DNA of 64,000 nucleotides. It comes from Roseovarius sp. (lineage in GTDB: Bacteria; Pseudomonadota; Alphaproteobacteria; Rhodobacterales; Rhodobacteraceae). The position numbers and the translations under genes were made by a program. The notes beneath the pieces are model-generated. The model searched no databases. It worked only from the letters and a program-made list of their open reading frames with translations, and was not told the DNA's origin. This document shows positions 17,080 through 27,663 of the stretch, piece after piece. Each line of letters begins with the position of its first letter. Within the stretch, counting starts at the first letter, position 1. Location: the NCBI GenBank assembly GCA_029212365.1, contig JARGOC010000007.1, positions 62,001 through 126,000 on the forward strand, in the 5' to 3' direction.

Positions 17080-18245
17080 TCCAGATTGGCAATACCTCCC
17101 ACTCTCTGAGTGACCCCATCGTGCTGGCAGCAATTGCAGCCCTTGCGTTGATTTTTCTGGTACTGGTGCTGTTGATCCTCGCGGTGCGTGCCTCGGCGCG
17201 TTCGGCCCGGCTGGCAGCCCCGTTGGCACAGCAGATCACCAATATGGATCAACGGGTGCAAAGCCTCAGCGATGGGCAACACCAACTGGCCGGCGGGCTA
17301 AACCATGTGTCCGAGGCCGCAGCGGCCTCTCAGGCCAATATGCTGCAACTGATGGAACAGCGGCTGGCACAGGTATCCAGCAACATGACGGAAAACCTGC
17401 AAGGCTCGGCCCGGCGCACCGCGCATTCCCTCGGGGAATTGCAGGAACGCCTTACCACCATCGACAAAGCGCAGGAAAACATCACACGCCTGTCGGGTGA
17501 TGTGCTGACGTTGCAGGATATCCTGTCAAACAAGCAAACCCGTGGTGCCTTTGGGGAAATTCAGCTGAATGACATCGTGTCCAAAGCGCTGCCAACCGAC
17601 AGCTACAATCTTCAGCACACGCTCTCCAACGGCAAACGCGTGGATTGTCTGATCCATCTGCCTAACCCACCGGGGCCGATTTGCATCGACAGCAAGTTCC
17701 CGCTTGAGGCTTACGAGGCGCTGCGCAATGCCAACACCGATTGGGAGGCGAATGAGGCGGCAAAATTCCTGCGCACCTCAGTGAAAAAACACATCAAGGA
17801 CATCTCCGAGAAGTATATCCTAGACGGCGAAACTGCCGATGGTGCGCTGATGTTTCTGCCCTCCGAGGCGGTCTATGCCGAGTTGCATGCCAACTTCCCC
17901 GAACTGGTGCGTGAGGGGTTTACCGCCCGTGTCTGGATCGTGTCGCCCACCACCTGCATGGCCACCCTGAACACCATGCGCGCCATCCTGAAAGACGCGC
18001 GGATGCGTGAACAGGCCGGGGCCATCCGGCGCGAACTGGGGCTGCTGTTTGGCGATGTGGAACGGCTGGGAACGCGGGTCGAGAACCTCGATCGGCATTT
18101 CAATCAGGCTGCCAAAGATATATCGGAGATCAAGATTTCCTCCGACAAGGCCGGGCGCCGGGCGCGCCGTCTGGACAATTTTGACTTTGAGGAATTGGCA
18201 CCAGACGCTGACGAGACAGTGGTGAAGCTGACCAAGGACAGCTAA
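17076..18245 (+). CDS. rmuC: DNA recombination protein RmuC
   Basis: The product is about 389 residues. It has a single N-terminal membrane helix (about 14-37), then a coiled coil rich in Q, A and L, then the RmuC nuclease-like domain with [27 protein letters not shown] and [17 protein letters not shown]. RmuC proteins limit recombination between short inverted repeats and belong to a restriction-endonuclease-like fold group. The ATG at 17076 overlaps the mutL stop by four bases, so two genome-stability genes are coupled. The longer frame upstream is inside mutL. Confidence 0.93.
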   Translation: MIQIGNTSHSLSDPIVLAAIAALALIFLVLVLLILAVRASARSARLAAPLAQQITNMDQRVQSLSDGQHQLAGGLNHVSEAAAASQANMLQLMEQRLAQVSSNMTENLQGSARRTAHSLGELQERLTTIDKAQENITRLSGDVLTLQDILSNKQTRGAFGEIQLNDIVSKALPTDSYNLQHTLSNGKRVDCLIHLPNPPGPICIDSKFPLEAYEALRNANTDWEANEAAKFLRTSVKKHIKDISEKYILDGETADGALMFLPSEAVYAELHANFPELVREGFTARVWIVSPTTCMATLNTMRAILKDARMREQAGAIRRELGLLFGDVERLGTRVENLDRHFNQAAKDISEIKISSDKAGRRARRLDNFDFEELAPDADETVVKLTKDS

Positions 18246-18416
18246 GCGCCGCCGAGGGGTCATTCGAGCCGGTTTTCCGCTCCCCCCCCTCAGGGCTCAC
18301 AACAGTAAAATCCTGAAATTTCTTGCTCTCAAGCCTTTCATGCCCCTACCATTGCCGCAAGGTCCGGGAATTTGGGCCCATCTATTTTTAGACTTACGAC
18401 AAAGGAATTGAGGACT

Positions 18417-19421
18417 ATGAGGAATATACTATCTGTTGTTTTGATCGTGATTGCAGGCTGGGCGACAGCGCAATCCTACCCGGAACCAAGCAAGCTGTCG
18501 GTCAATGATTTTGCCGGGATCATCGAGGACGACGCCGAAGACCGCCTGTCCCAAAAGCTCGACGCGCTACGCGAAGAGACCGATGTCGAGCTGGTGGTAC
18601 TGACACTTTCACGCCAGGACATGTTTGCCCCCGATACCTCGCTCAAGAAATTCGCGCGCGGTATATTCAACGAATGGGGCATCGGCGACAAGAAACGCGA
18701 TGACGGCATTCTTGTGCTGGTGTTGCGGACCGATCAGGCGCTTCGGATCACACTAGGCAAGGGATATGGCAAAAAGGCGGAAAAGGCGGCGGATAAGGCC
18801 GTTGACCGCAGCTTCTTGCCGGAGTTCCGCGAAGATCGCTATGAACAAGGGATCGAGACCGGCGTCGAGGACCTGATCGCCAACGTGGTGCGCCCCTATG
18901 TGAAAAAGCGCGACAAAGGTAAAGACAAGACCGCGGTTTCGACAGAAACGACGAGCACTGAAGAGGCCGCTAATGATGCTGCCGCTGCCGCGACCACCAC
19001 CAGCGCAAGCACAGCGAGCGCCGCAGAGGACACCCCCAGCGCCGCAACAGACACCACCACCTCCACGAAGGAGAGCAAAGGCGGCGGCCTGTCCATTTTG
19101 CTCTGGATAGCGGGTGGGATCGGCGCGATCATCGCCTTCTTTACGATAAAGGGCAAAACGCGCAAGTGCCCGAAATGCGGGGCGCGCGGTACGCTGAAAA
19201 TGGAAACAAACACCATCGAAGTGGCGACCGAGCAAAGCGCGGGCAAGGGCGAGCGGATCACGACGTGTGAGAAATGCGACTATAGAAATGTCGATAGCTA
19301 CGTGATCCCAAAACGCGAAAAGGAAGAGCCGGAGCCGGAGCCCGAGCCCGAGCCAAAGCCCCCGGCGGAGGAATTTGGCGGTGGCAAGGCCGGCAAGGGT
19401 GGCTCAACCGGCAAGTGGTAA
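18417..19421 (+). CDS. TPM-domain secreted/membrane protein with C-terminal zinc ribbon
   Basis: The 334-residue product has a signal peptide (1-18) and a TPM domain (about 25-160; VNDFAGIIEDDAEDRL, WGIGDKKRDDGILVLV). An Ala/Thr/Ser-rich linker and a membrane helix (about 222-242) follow. A cytoplasmic zinc-ribbon pair, CPKC (251-254) and CEKC (284-287), comes next, then an EP-repeat tail ending GGGKAGKGGSTGKW. The glycine-rich end is typical of YgcG-like TPM proteins. TPM domains have been linked to photosystem repair and membrane quality control, but the function here is unknown. An AGGA site precedes the ATG at 18417. Confidence 0.8.
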   Translation: MRNILSVVLIVIAGWATAQSYPEPSKLSVNDFAGIIEDDAEDRLSQKLDALREETDVELVVLTLSRQDMFAPDTSLKKFARGIFNEWGIGDKKRDDGILVLVLRTDQALRITLGKGYGKKAEKAADKAVDRSFLPEFREDRYEQGIETGVEDLIANVVRPYVKKRDKGKDKTAVSTETTSTEEAANDAAAAATTTSASTASAAEDTPSAATDTTTSTKESKGGGLSILLWIAGGIGAIIAFFTIKGKTRKCPKCGARGTLKMETNTIEVATEQSAGKGERITTCEKCDYRNVDSYVIPKREKEEPEPEPEPEPKPPAEEFGGGKAGKGGSTGKW

Positions 19422-19465
19422 CGGGGTGATCGTCGGCGGGCAGATGCATGGCCGCCGACGCAAGG

Positions 19466-19843
19466 CTACATTGTCTCCAGACAATGCCGACGGAACGCGC
19501 GTTTCAGCATGTCCAGTTCTTCGCGCAGCAGGGTTACCTCGGCACGGATGTCGTGGCTGAGGGTATCGCCCGCCATCAGCGCAAAGCTGTTGAGCGTCTG
19601 CCCGTCACGCGCATCACGGATCAAAAAAGTCTGCACCCCGTCCGAGATCAACTCGGTCGGGATCGCCACCCGCACAACCCACAGGTTTTCCTCGGGCTTT
19701 TCGGTGACTTCAACCCCGCTCAGGGGCTTTTGCAGATGTGTCACTTCGATCTTTGGTTGGAAGTTTCCTGTGCCTTCAATCGTCAGCACACCTTCCCACA
19801 CCCCTTCAAACAGCCGCGTTTTGGTCAGTGTTACATCGCTCAT
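19466..19843 (-). CDS. Conserved-looking protein of unknown function
   Basis: The 125-residue product begins MSDVTLTKTRLFEG. It appears to be a beta-rich soluble domain (GVWEGVLTIEG...GVEVTEKPEENLWVVRVAIP) followed by a C-terminal helix that could form a coiled coil (TLLREELDMLKRAFRRH). I do not recognise the family. It lies 13 bases downstream of another unknown gene in the same direction. The opening PQMSxVTL segment, counting the codons just upstream of the ATG, resembles the tail of that neighbour. Confidence 0.7.
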   Translation of the reverse strand: MSDVTLTKTRLFEGVWEGVLTIEGTGNFQPKIEVTHLQKPLSGVEVTEKPEENLWVVRVAIPTELISDGVQTFLIRDARDGQTLNSFALMAGDTLSHDIRAEVTLLREELDMLKRAFRRHCLETM

Positions 19844-19856
19844 TTGCGGGTCTCCG

Positions 19857-20627
19857 TCACAACTCAGCCCGCGGAGAGCGGCTGAAAGTCAGATCGCGCA
19901 GGGTCACCTGGCTCATCTGCGGGTTTTCAAAGATCAGATCAATCCAGGCACGCTCAATCCGCTTTTCGTTCAGATTAGAATATGCCAGGTCAAATTCCAC
20001 CAAACACTCGGTTTCGTTCAACGGCAGCTCACGCACGATCTGTTCAGTGTTTGGCCCGTGTTTGATGTTCAGCCGGGCAAAGATCTCCAGCGGTTTTTCC
20101 ATCTCTACAATCGTGTCCATGCGGATCAGGTGGCGCCGTTGCAGCCCGTTGACCACATCCAGCGGCATATCCAGAACGAGTGACAAGAACGAACCATCGA
20201 AGTTGAACACGTCCACGCGCAGGCCGTAAGGGGCCAAATCGGCCTCGCGGCTATTGCGCACCTGGCGCAGTGTTAGCTCAGATTGTTGACAGTCATGAAA
20301 CAATGTCACCTCGCTGCCCAACATGGATTTGCTTTCCACCGATGACATTCCGGGCACCGCCAGAGGCTCCCGCCAGAGAGCAGGGCGCCATGACCAATCG
20401 GTGCCATGCGGTTTGGGAAAGGCATTTGAGCCGATCATCGGCAGTGCCAGACGGTTGTCCGCGACCGAAATAACTTCGTTAAGTAAGTATCTTAGCTTGC
20501 GGGCGCGGCCACGTTCGAGACGCAGATCGGCGTACTGCATATCCGCAGCCCCCCTTGCGGCACGCCTCCAGCGGCGCAGGCCACGGCGATGCACGATCCA
20601 ATCCAATAGTGATGAGCGCAGCTGCAT
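19857..20627 (-). CDS. Protein of unknown function, probably Rhodobacterales-specific
   Basis: The 256-residue product has a basic N-terminus (LDWIVHRRGLRRWRRAARGA) and then a mixed alpha/beta region containing WSWRPALWREPL and LRVDVFNFDGSFLSLVLDMP. It has no signal peptide or membrane helix. The name is not clear to me; I suspect one of the recently defined Rhodobacteraceae DUFs (possibly DUF6478), which a profile search would settle. It is co-oriented with the 125-residue unknown downstream and probably shares its transcript. The ATG at 20627 has no strong ribosome site. Confidence 0.7.
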   Translation of the reverse strand: MQLRSSLLDWIVHRRGLRRWRRAARGAADMQYADLRLERGRARKLRYLLNEVISVADNRLALPMIGSNAFPKPHGTDWSWRPALWREPLAVPGMSSVESKSMLGSEVTLFHDCQQSELTLRQVRNSREADLAPYGLRVDVFNFDGSFLSLVLDMPLDVVNGLQRRHLIRMDTIVEMEKPLEIFARLNIKHGPNTEQIVRELPLNETECLVEFDLAYSNLNEKRIERAWIDLIFENPQMSQVTLRDLTFSRSPRAEL

Positions 20628-20751
20628 GAAGATTTGATCCGTTTGCCCGTTACCGGTTTATCTTACCGGACCTTCCATAGCATTAATCAGATTTTGTAAA
20701 CAATCCACCCAGTATTACATTCAATCAGGTAGTTTGCGTATTTGAGGCAGA

Positions 20752-21420
20752 TTATTCGGTGTCTGCGGATGGTGTGTAGTCTTTCACCGGGCTTAGCTCT
20801 CGCAGTGTTTCGGCGAGGGCCATGATCAACGCTTTGCCCGATGTGCCGCTGCCTTTGGGCGTGTAGGCGGCCAGGCTCACCACATGGCCATTGATCAACA
20901 TGCCAGCGCGCCAATAGCGCGGATCGCCGTGCGCCAGCACGCTGTCCCCACCCGAGGCCATACGCACCAGTGATATGCCGTCGCCATCTTCCGAGGCCAA
21001 TACTTTGGCTGGTGCCGCTAAGGCGCTCAACTCATTGGCGTTAGGCTGTTTGGCCCCCAATTGGCGCGGCGAAACAGACACCGTCATTACAGCCGGGTCA
21101 ACCGATCCACCGGGTTTGCCCGACAAGGTATTGCAGCTGGCAATCAGCACAACGCTGCCGGCACCTCCTCGGCGCAACACCGAGCCGTCAATGCAATAGC
21201 CCTTTGGCCCCGCCACAACGACCCGGCCATTATACAATGGGACGTTGCTGAGTATTTTTCCGCTGACCGGCTTGGCCTTATCTGCAGGCGCGCGCAGCTC
21301 CATGCCGTCTTTGCCAGTGCCTTCACCGATGCAGCCCGCCAAAGGCAGGGCCAGCACCAGTGCCACCACAGGGCCAAACCGATGAACACCAAGCAAGGTC
21401 TTAGATGTCCATATAAACAT
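20752..21420 (-). CDS. Putative lipoprotein of unknown function
   Basis: The product is about 222 residues with a hydrophobic signal ending in the lipobox LAGC ([14 protein letters not shown]), so it should be lipid-anchored. The mature part has four further cysteines in two clusters ([18 protein letters not shown]) and a segment [23 protein letters not shown]. No domain is recognised. The ATG at 21420 overlaps the end of ilvD by 20 bases; a TTG at 21396 is an alternative start. It is probably translated from the ilvD transcript. Confidence 0.7.
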   Translation of the reverse strand: MFIWTSKTLLGVHRFGPVVALVLALPLAGCIGEGTGKDGMELRAPADKAKPVSGKILSNVPLYNGRVVVAGPKGYCIDGSVLRRGGAGSVVLIASCNTLSGKPGGSVDPAVMTVSVSPRQLGAKQPNANELSALAAPAKVLASEDGDGISLVRMASGGDSVLAHGDPRYWRAGMLINGHVVSLAAYTPKGSGTSGKALIMALAETLRELSPVKDYTPSADTE

Positions 21421-23158
21421 GGCGCTCGGCTTCGGCGCCGGGATGGGTGACAGCGCCTTTATAGGTGGCACCCACCAGCTGGGCATATTTCCAAAGGGCA
21501 CCGCTGGCATAAATCGTCTCGCGCGGGCCTTTCCAGTTGGCTTTACGCTCGGCCAGTTCTTCGTCGCTCAGCGCCACGTTGATATCGCCTTTGATCGCAT
21601 CAATGGTGATCATATCCCCATTTTGCAGCAGGGCGATGGGGCCACAATGGGCCGCCTCAGGCCCGACATGGCCCACACAGAACCCACGGGTTGCACCAGA
21701 AAAGCGCCCATCGGTGATCAGGGCCACCTTCTTGCCCATACCCTGCCCGGACAGCGCCGCGGTGGTTGACAGCATTTCGCGCATACCCGGCCCACCTGCG
21801 GGGCCTTCATTGCGGATCACGATCACATCACCTTCTGAGTACTCACGCTTTTGCACCGCCTCAAAGGCATCTTCTTCGCATTCAAACACCAGCGCCGGTC
21901 CGGTGAACACCTGAAGCTGGCTGGGGATGCCGGCCACTTTTACAATCGCACCTTCGGGGGCCAGATTGCCCTTTAGGCCCACAACACCGCCGGTTTTGGT
22001 CAATGGGGCGTCGATGGAATAGATCACTTTGCCATCGGCTTCGCGGTCCACCATATCCAACTCTTCCCCGATAGAGCGGCCAGAGGCGGTGATGCAATCC
22101 TCATGGATCAAGCCTGCTTTGCGCAGTTCCTTCATCACAACGGGGATGCCACCCACATCATACAGGTCTTTGGCCACATAGGCGCCGCCTGGCTTTAGAT
22201 CAACAAAATAAGGCGTATCGCGGAAAATCTCGCAGACATCATCGAGGAAAAACTCAATCCCGGCCTCATGGGCAATCGCGGGCAGGTGCAGACCTGCGTT
22301 GGTTGATCCGCCAGTGCAGGCAACCACGCGTGCGGCGTTTTGCAGGCTTTTGAGTGTCACCACATCACGCGCGCGGATGTTCTTTTCAATCAGGTTCATG
22401 ACAGCGCGGCCCGAGGCCTCGCCGTAGGCATCACGCGATTCGTAGGGGGCCGGCATGCCAGATGAGTTAAGCAAAGCCAGACCGATCGCCTCAGACACAC
22501 AAGCCATGGTGTTGGCCGTGAACTGACCCCCACAGGCACCGGAACTGGGGCACGCCACACGTTCCAGCACGTCCAGCGCCTTGTCGGACATATCACCATT
22601 CTGGTGCCAGCCCACGGCCTCAAACATATCCTGTACGGTCAAATCGCGGCTGCGGAACTCATCGGGGATTTCATCAATCTGGGGGGCTTTGCCCGGCAGG
22701 ATCGACCCGCCATAAATAAAGACCGACGGCGTGTTCAGGCGCACCATGGCCATCATCATGCCCGGCAGGGATTTGTCACAGCCCGCAAGGCCAACAACCG
22801 CATCATAAGAATGGCCACGCATGGTCAGCTCGACCGTGTCGGCAATCGCCTCGCGGCTGGCCAGAGACGAGCGCATGCCCTCATGACCCATGGCAATACC
22901 GTCGGTCACGGTAATGGTGGTGAATTCACGCGGGGTGCCCAACGCCTGTTTCACGCCCATCTTCACTGCCTGTGCCTGACGGTTCAGCGCGATGTTACAA
23001 GGTGCCGCTTCGTTCCAACATGTGGCGACCCCAACCAGTGGTTGGTGGATTTCTTCCTCGGACAGGCCCATGGCATACATATACGAGCGATGCGGCGCTT
23101 TGGCCGGTCCTTCGGTTACATATCGGCTGGGGAGCTTTGATTTGTCAAACTTGGTCAT
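21401..23158 (-). CDS. ilvD: Dihydroxy-acid dehydratase
   Basis: The 585-residue product has the IlvD/Edd signatures: [30 protein letters not shown] (the cysteines bind the iron-sulfur cluster) and [20 protein letters not shown]. It converts 2,3-dihydroxy-isovalerate and its methylvalerate homologue to the 2-keto acids of valine, leucine and isoleucine. The ATG at 23158 has a GGAGG site; the upstream extension in frame is not homologous. No other ilv gene is adjacent. It is divergent from the CPBP protease gene. Confidence 0.96.
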   Translation of the reverse strand: MTKFDKSKLPSRYVTEGPAKAPHRSYMYAMGLSEEEIHQPLVGVATCWNEAAPCNIALNRQAQAVKMGVKQALGTPREFTTITVTDGIAMGHEGMRSSLASREAIADTVELTMRGHSYDAVVGLAGCDKSLPGMMMAMVRLNTPSVFIYGGSILPGKAPQIDEIPDEFRSRDLTVQDMFEAVGWHQNGDMSDKALDVLERVACPSSGACGGQFTANTMACVSEAIGLALLNSSGMPAPYESRDAYGEASGRAVMNLIEKNIRARDVVTLKSLQNAARVVACTGGSTNAGLHLPAIAHEAGIEFFLDDVCEIFRDTPYFVDLKPGGAYVAKDLYDVGGIPVVMKELRKAGLIHEDCITASGRSIGEELDMVDREADGKVIYSIDAPLTKTGGVVGLKGNLAPEGAIVKVAGIPSQLQVFTGPALVFECEEDAFEAVQKREYSEGDVIVIRNEGPAGGPGMREMLSTTAALSGQGMGKKVALITDGRFSGATRGFCVGHVGPEAAHCGPIALLQNGDMITIDAIKGDINVALSDEELAERKANWKGPRETIYASGALWKYAQLVGATYKGAVTHPGAEAERHVYMDI

Positions 23159-23293
23159 GGCGGCCTCCGGGGATTTTTTGTTCGCTCTGCGATAACGCCA
23201 AGTGATGCGTGACACAAGCATGCAGCGTCACGAGCCTTGAAAACGACCCAGGCCGTGATTGCACCCAACCGCCCCCGCAGATAACGTCCCCTC

Positions 23294-24193
23294 ATGAGTT
23301 ATGAGCCGCATAAATCCCTAAGTGCCCCGGCACGATCCACGGCAGGGCTGGGGCGTCTGGCGGCAGGTGTGGCCGGTTTCGTGGTGGTTTTCTTGCTGAT
23401 CTCGTTGATGCTCAGCGCGCTTATCAATGCGCTAAGCCGCATGTTTCTGTCGCCAATGATGCAGCCCTTCTGGGTGCAGGACTTGGCCAATGCCAGCACG
23501 CCGCTGACTGCGCTGCTCAACCTCTATTTCTTTGTTGCGATGATCCTTGCGCTCCGCATCACGCTCTGGCTGATCCATAAACGTCTCCTAAGCAGCTTGC
23601 TGGGGCCATTCCCACTTGTTCTGGTGCACTTCTGGCGGGTAATTAAGGTGCTGATCCCGATCTATCTGATCACCCTGCTGTTGCCTGCGTCTGAACCGCT
23701 GCAACTCACGCCAAACCTAGATTTCGGGTTGTGGGTCGTCTTGCTGCCAGTGACTTTGATCGGCCTGCTGATCCAAACCTCGGCCGAGGAACTGATCTTT
23801 CGCGGGTATCTGCAAAGCCAACTGGCCGCGCGGTTTCGGCATCCATTGGTGTGGATCGCCATTCCATCGGTGCTGTTTGCCATGATGCACTTTAACCCCA
23901 ACATTGATGAAACTTCCGCCTGGCTGGTGGTGGTATGGGCGCTGGTGTTTGCGGTGATCACAGCCGATCTGACGGCGCGTTCGGGCACATTGGGGCCAGC
24001 GATTGCGCTGCATTTGGCAAACAATGTGATGGCCATTGCGATTGCCGCCCCTGAGGGCAGTTTTGATGGGGTGGCCCTGTTCACCTATCCGTTCTTATTG
24101 TCAGATTCTCAGTTGATGATGGCATGGATGCCGGTTGAGATGCTGATCATGCTGTGCTGTTGGCTGGCAGCGCGGATTGCGCTACGGGTTTGA
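23294..24193 (+). CDS. CPBP family intramembrane metalloprotease
   Basis: The 299-residue multi-helix membrane protein has the three CPBP (CAAX protease/bacteriocin-processing) motifs in order: AEELIFRGY with the paired glutamates at about 165-166, FAMMHFNPN, and HLANN. These form the metal site within the membrane. Family members cleave membrane-bound substrates or process peptides; the substrate here is unknown. It is a standalone gene between ilvD (divergent) and accD. Confidence 0.9.
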   Translation: MSYEPHKSLSAPARSTAGLGRLAAGVAGFVVVFLLISLMLSALINALSRMFLSPMMQPFWVQDLANASTPLTALLNLYFFVAMILALRITLWLIHKRLLSSLLGPFPLVLVHFWRVIKVLIPIYLITLLLPASEPLQLTPNLDFGLWVVLLPVTLIGLLIQTSAEELIFRGYLQSQLAARFRHPLVWIAIPSVLFAMMHFNPNIDETSAWLVVVWALVFAVITADLTARSGTLGPAIALHLANNVMAIAIAAPEGSFDGVALFTYPFLLSDSQLMMAWMPVEMLIMLCCWLAARIALRV

Positions 24194-24253
24194 TTGCAAT
24201 TTGCTGCGTAGCCCATTATCTCAGATCCACAATGCTATAGGGGATCATTTGGC

Positions 24254-25186
24254 ATGAACTGGATTACCAATTATGTACGCCCGCGGATCAACTCGATTTT
24301 TTCGCGGCGCGAAATCCCTGAAAACCTTTGGACCAAATGTGATGGCTGCGGCACGATGCTGTTCCACCGCGAGTTGAGCACAAATCTCTATGTTTGCACC
24401 AGTTGCGGACATCACATGAACATCACCCCACGTGAACGCTTTGAGGGGTTGTTTGATGGCGGTATCTTCACCGAAATCGAGGTGCCTGTTCCCACGACTG
24501 ATCCTTTGCATTTCCGCGATCAAAAGAAATACCCCGACCGGATGAAAGCGGCCCAAAAGGCCAGCGGTGAAAAAGAAGCCATGCTGGTGGGTATCGGTGA
24601 AATGGGCCGCACACCGATTGTGGCCGCTGCACAGGATTTTTCGTTCATGGCCGGGTCTATGGGCATGTATGTGGGCAATGCCATCATTGCCGCCGCCCAA
24701 GAAGCAGTGACACGCAAATGCCCGTTGATCCTGTTTTCTGCGGCCGGGGGCGCGCGCATGCAAGAAGGCATCCTGAGCCTGATGCAAATGCCGCGCACCA
24801 CAGTGGCTGTGCAAATGCTCAAAGAGGCAGGCCTGCCCTATATCGTTGTGTTGACCCATCCCACCACCGGAGGCGTCACGGCGTCTTATGCGATGCTGGG
24901 TGATGTGCATATCGCCGAACCCAATGCGCTGATCTGCTTTGCCGGGCCACGGGTGATTGAGCAAACCATCCGGGAAAAACTGCCCGAGGGATTTCAACGC
25001 GCCGAATACCTGCTGGATCACGGCATGTTGGACCGCGTCATCGTGCGCACCAAAATGCGCGACGAACTGATCACCATCACCCGGATGCTGATGGGCCTGT
25101 CCCCCGCCATCAAAGGCGAGCTGCCTGCCCCAGAGACCGCCCCGGCACTGGACGCGCCCGATCCCGAGCCTGCTGACAAGAAATGA
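24254..25186 (+). CDS. accD: Acetyl-CoA carboxylase carboxyltransferase subunit beta
   Basis: The 310-residue product has the N-terminal zinc ribbon KCDGC...CTSCG (C29, C32, C48, C51). The crotonase-fold carboxyltransferase core follows, with [11 protein letters not shown] and [18 protein letters not shown]. AccD pairs with AccA to move the carboxyl group from biotin to acetyl-CoA, the committed step of fatty-acid synthesis. The following folC gene starts inside its stop codon (ATGA), the usual accD-folC pairing in Proteobacteria. Confidence 0.96.
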   Translation: MNWITNYVRPRINSIFSRREIPENLWTKCDGCGTMLFHRELSTNLYVCTSCGHHMNITPRERFEGLFDGGIFTEIEVPVPTTDPLHFRDQKKYPDRMKAAQKASGEKEAMLVGIGEMGRTPIVAAAQDFSFMAGSMGMYVGNAIIAAAQEAVTRKCPLILFSAAGGARMQEGILSLMQMPRTTVAVQMLKEAGLPYIVVLTHPTTGGVTASYAMLGDVHIAEPNALICFAGPRVIEQTIREKLPEGFQRAEYLLDHGMLDRVIVRTKMRDELITITRMLMGLSPAIKGELPAPETAPALDAPDPEPADKK

Positions 25187-26457
25187 CCGCGCCCGGATCG
25201 GACCTCATCCTTGAGAGGATGATGGCACTGCACCCCAAGGTTATGGATTTGGTCCTTGATCGCGTCTGGCGCCTGCTTGACGCGTTGGGCAATCCGCAAA
25301 ATGATCTGCCCCCGGTGATCCATCTGGCTGGCACCAATGGCAAGGGGTCTACTCAGGCCATGATACGCGCCGGGCTTGAGGCCGCCGGGAAGCGCGTGCA
25401 TGCTTATACATCGCCTCATCTGGCACGGTTTCACGAGCGTATCCGGCTGGCGGGCACATTGATCACCGAAGATCATCTGACGGCTGTGCTGGACGAATGC
25501 TATGCGGCCAATGATGGCGCCCAAATCACCTATTTTGAGATCACCACCTGTGCCGCACTTCTGGCCATGGCCCGCACACCAGCGGATTACACCTTGCTGG
25601 AGGTTGGGCTTGGCGGGCGTCTGGATGCCACCAATGTGGTGGACCGGCCTGCGCTGACGGTGATCACACCTGTGTCGATCGACCATGAGCAGTTTTTGGG
25701 CGATACTCTGGCCAAGATTGCGTTTGAAAAGGCCGGAATTATAAAACGTGGCGTCCCTTGCGTTGTTGGCCCGCAGCCCGAAGACGCCCTGGACGTGATC
25801 GAAGACCGCGCCCGCGCCCTTGGGGCCCCTCTTTTGGCCCATGGGCAGCACTGGCACGTCTCCGAGGAACGTGGGCGGCTGATCTTTCAAGATGAAACCG
25901 GCCTGCTGGACCTGCCCCTGCCCAACCTGCCCGGTGCCCATCAGATTGAAAACGCCGGTGCGGCTCTGGCGGCGTTGCGCCACCTTAAGTTAGGGGACGC
26001 GGCCTTTGAGGCGGCTGTCAGCCAAGCCAACTGGCCTGCGCGCATGCAACGGCTGGCGTCAGGCCCGTTGATCGAGGCCGCGAACGGAGCAGAGCTGTGG
26101 CTTGATGGTGGCCACAATGCCGCCGCCGGGCAAGCATTGGCACGTCATTTGGCCAGCCTGCCTCAACGCCCAACACATCTGATCTGCGGTATGCTGAACA
26201 CCAAGGATATCTCTGGCTATCTGTCGCCCCTGGCCGATGTCGCGCAAACCCTCACCGCTGTGTCGATCCCCGGCGAGGTCAACACCCTGCCCGCCGAGAC
26301 CACGGCTCAGGCATCCAACGCCGTGGGCCTGTCGGCAACAAGCGCCGATTCGGTTGTCGAGGCGGTCCACCAGATCACTGCATCATCCCCGGATGCACGC
26401 ATTCTGATCTGTGGGTCACTTTACCTTGCCGGGTATATTTTGCGCGAAAACGACTAA
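25183..26457 (+). CDS. folC: Bifunctional dihydrofolate/folylpolyglutamate synthase
   Basis: The 424-residue Mur-ligase-type enzyme has the ATP loop [11 protein letters not shown] (about 46-56), the family segment [12 protein letters not shown] and the C-terminal DGGHNAAAG motif. It adds glutamate to dihydropteroate and to reduced folates. It is translationally coupled to accD by a four-base overlap. An imperfect stem at 26460-26491 follows its stop. Confidence 0.95.
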   Translation: MTAPGSDLILERMMALHPKVMDLVLDRVWRLLDALGNPQNDLPPVIHLAGTNGKGSTQAMIRAGLEAAGKRVHAYTSPHLARFHERIRLAGTLITEDHLTAVLDECYAANDGAQITYFEITTCAALLAMARTPADYTLLEVGLGGRLDATNVVDRPALTVITPVSIDHEQFLGDTLAKIAFEKAGIIKRGVPCVVGPQPEDALDVIEDRARALGAPLLAHGQHWHVSEERGRLIFQDETGLLDLPLPNLPGAHQIENAGAALAALRHLKLGDAAFEAAVSQANWPARMQRLASGPLIEAANGAELWLDGGHNAAAGQALARHLASLPQRPTHLICGMLNTKDISGYLSPLADVAQTLTAVSIPGEVNTLPAETTAQASNAVGLSATSADSVVEAVHQITASSPDARILICGSLYLAGYILREND

Positions 26458-26459
26458 GA

Positions 26460-26491
26460 TTTAGGACTGGCGCTCATGCGGCGCCCCTAAA
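26460..26491 (+). terminator. Possible terminator after folC
   Basis: TTTAGG/CCTAAA outer arms and GGCGC/GCGCC inner arms form an interrupted stem just after the folC stop. Only a short T run (ATTTT) follows, a few bases further on. Confidence 0.4.
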
Positions 26492-26731
26492 GCCACATTT
26501 TCCCCAAAGAAACAGGTGTTATCGCCGATTTCCGAATCACTTCATATTGACCGACAGATTCGGTTTCGCCTATATCTTGTGGCGACAGTCATAAGGCGCA
26601 ATACATAAGCGCCTGTTGTTGGGGAGCGCCGTGGGGCTGACGGCCATTAAATTTGGAATAGGCGTGCGACCTGCTGATTACAATAAAGCGCAGGAGTTGC
26701 ATTTGAGTGTTTCTGGAAAGGTATTCGCGCC

Positions 26732-27412
26732 ATGATCCGCGCAGCGTTAACATTGATTGTGTTCTTGGGCGTTACTTTGGTTCTGATCCTGATGCAGCCA
26801 TCCTCAGATCGCTCGTTGACTGCAAGTTTGCCTGAAACCGTTGATGCCGTTGTCACCCGCGCTCAGATCACCCCCGACCCGCTTGAAACCCTTTCTGACG
26901 GCCTTGGAACTGCGGCCACTCTGGCCCCTGAGCTGCCTCAGATCGAACCAGTAGCTTTGCAAGCGAGTGTTGCGGCTGCCATCCGCCCTGCGGCGCCTTT
27001 GAAACCAGCCACACAGCCGATGCAGGCCACTGCGCCCACAGCGACAGTCGATAATTTGGAGCAGCTGATCGTCAGCGCACTGACACAAGGGCAGTCCGAA
27101 GACTATATCGACGCTCTGGTGAACGACGCGGCGGTCAAAGGCACTGTCGACGTGCCCCAATCCTTGATCACTCAGGATGGGCGTGTTGATACGGCCTCAT
27201 TGTTGGCAGCTCTGAGCAATCCGGCATATGTTTCAGGCGCTTTGGGGGCAAGCAACTATGTGGTGCAGCCGGGCGACAGCCTCGCCTCGATTGCCTATCG
27301 GTTTTATGGCAGCACGGCCAAGGCCACGGACATCTACAGCGCCAATCGAGACCTACTGCAATTGCGCAATCAAGTTGAAGTCGGCCAACAGCTGGTGATC
27401 CCGGCGCAGTAA
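26732..27412 (+). CDS. Membrane-anchored LysM-domain protein
   Basis: The 226-residue product has an N-terminal membrane anchor (about 2-22). An Ala/Pro/Thr-rich spacer and a helical segment (VDNLEQLIVSALTQGQSEDYIDALV) follow. A C-terminal LysM domain begins at YVVQPGDSLASIAYRFYG and ends GQQLVIP. LysM binds N-acetylglucosamine-containing polymers, so a role at peptidoglycan is likely. No catalytic domain is present. A 274-base leader with no other gene lies upstream, and a clear terminator follows. Confidence 0.85.
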   Translation: MIRAALTLIVFLGVTLVLILMQPSSDRSLTASLPETVDAVVTRAQITPDPLETLSDGLGTAATLAPELPQIEPVALQASVAAAIRPAAPLKPATQPMQATAPTATVDNLEQLIVSALTQGQSEDYIDALVNDAAVKGTVDVPQSLITQDGRVDTASLLAALSNPAYVSGALGASNYVVQPGDSLASIAYRFYGSTAKATDIYSANRDLLQLRNQVEVGQQLVIPAQ

Positions 27413-27447
27413 ACTTTCCAGTTAAGTTCCAGGCAGGAACGGATTGA

Positions 27448-27476
27448 GGGGCCGGTTCAACGGCCCCCTTTCTTTT
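27448..27476 (+). terminator. Rho-independent terminator of the LysM gene
   Basis: GGGGCCG and CGGCCCC form a 7-bp stem around a 6-base loop, followed by CTTTCTTTT. Confidence 0.88.
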
Positions 27477-27603
27477 GGGGTACACCAATGCAGCTTAGTG
27501 AGGCTGAGCTTTTGTTAGCGTATTCAGAGACCCGTCGCATATTTGCAGATCCGCTCTCGATCAAACCACCCGCCGATCACATTTATCATCTAAAAACATG
27601 CCG

Positions 27604-27641
27604 CAAAACAAAAGGCCCGGATGTTATGCATCCGGGCCCTT
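27604..27641 (-). terminator. Terminator of the atp operon (two-way)
   Basis: GGCCCGGATG and CATCCGGGCC make a perfect 10-bp stem. Read on the minus strand it is followed by TTTTGTTTT, 25 bases past the atpF stop. A short T run also follows on the plus side. Confidence 0.92.
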
Positions 27642-27663
27642 TATAGTTTTCTACCAGCTCTGC

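Noticed and set aside
25018..25983. Long frames opposite accD and folC
   Set aside because: Fully overlap conserved genes; no recognisable domain.
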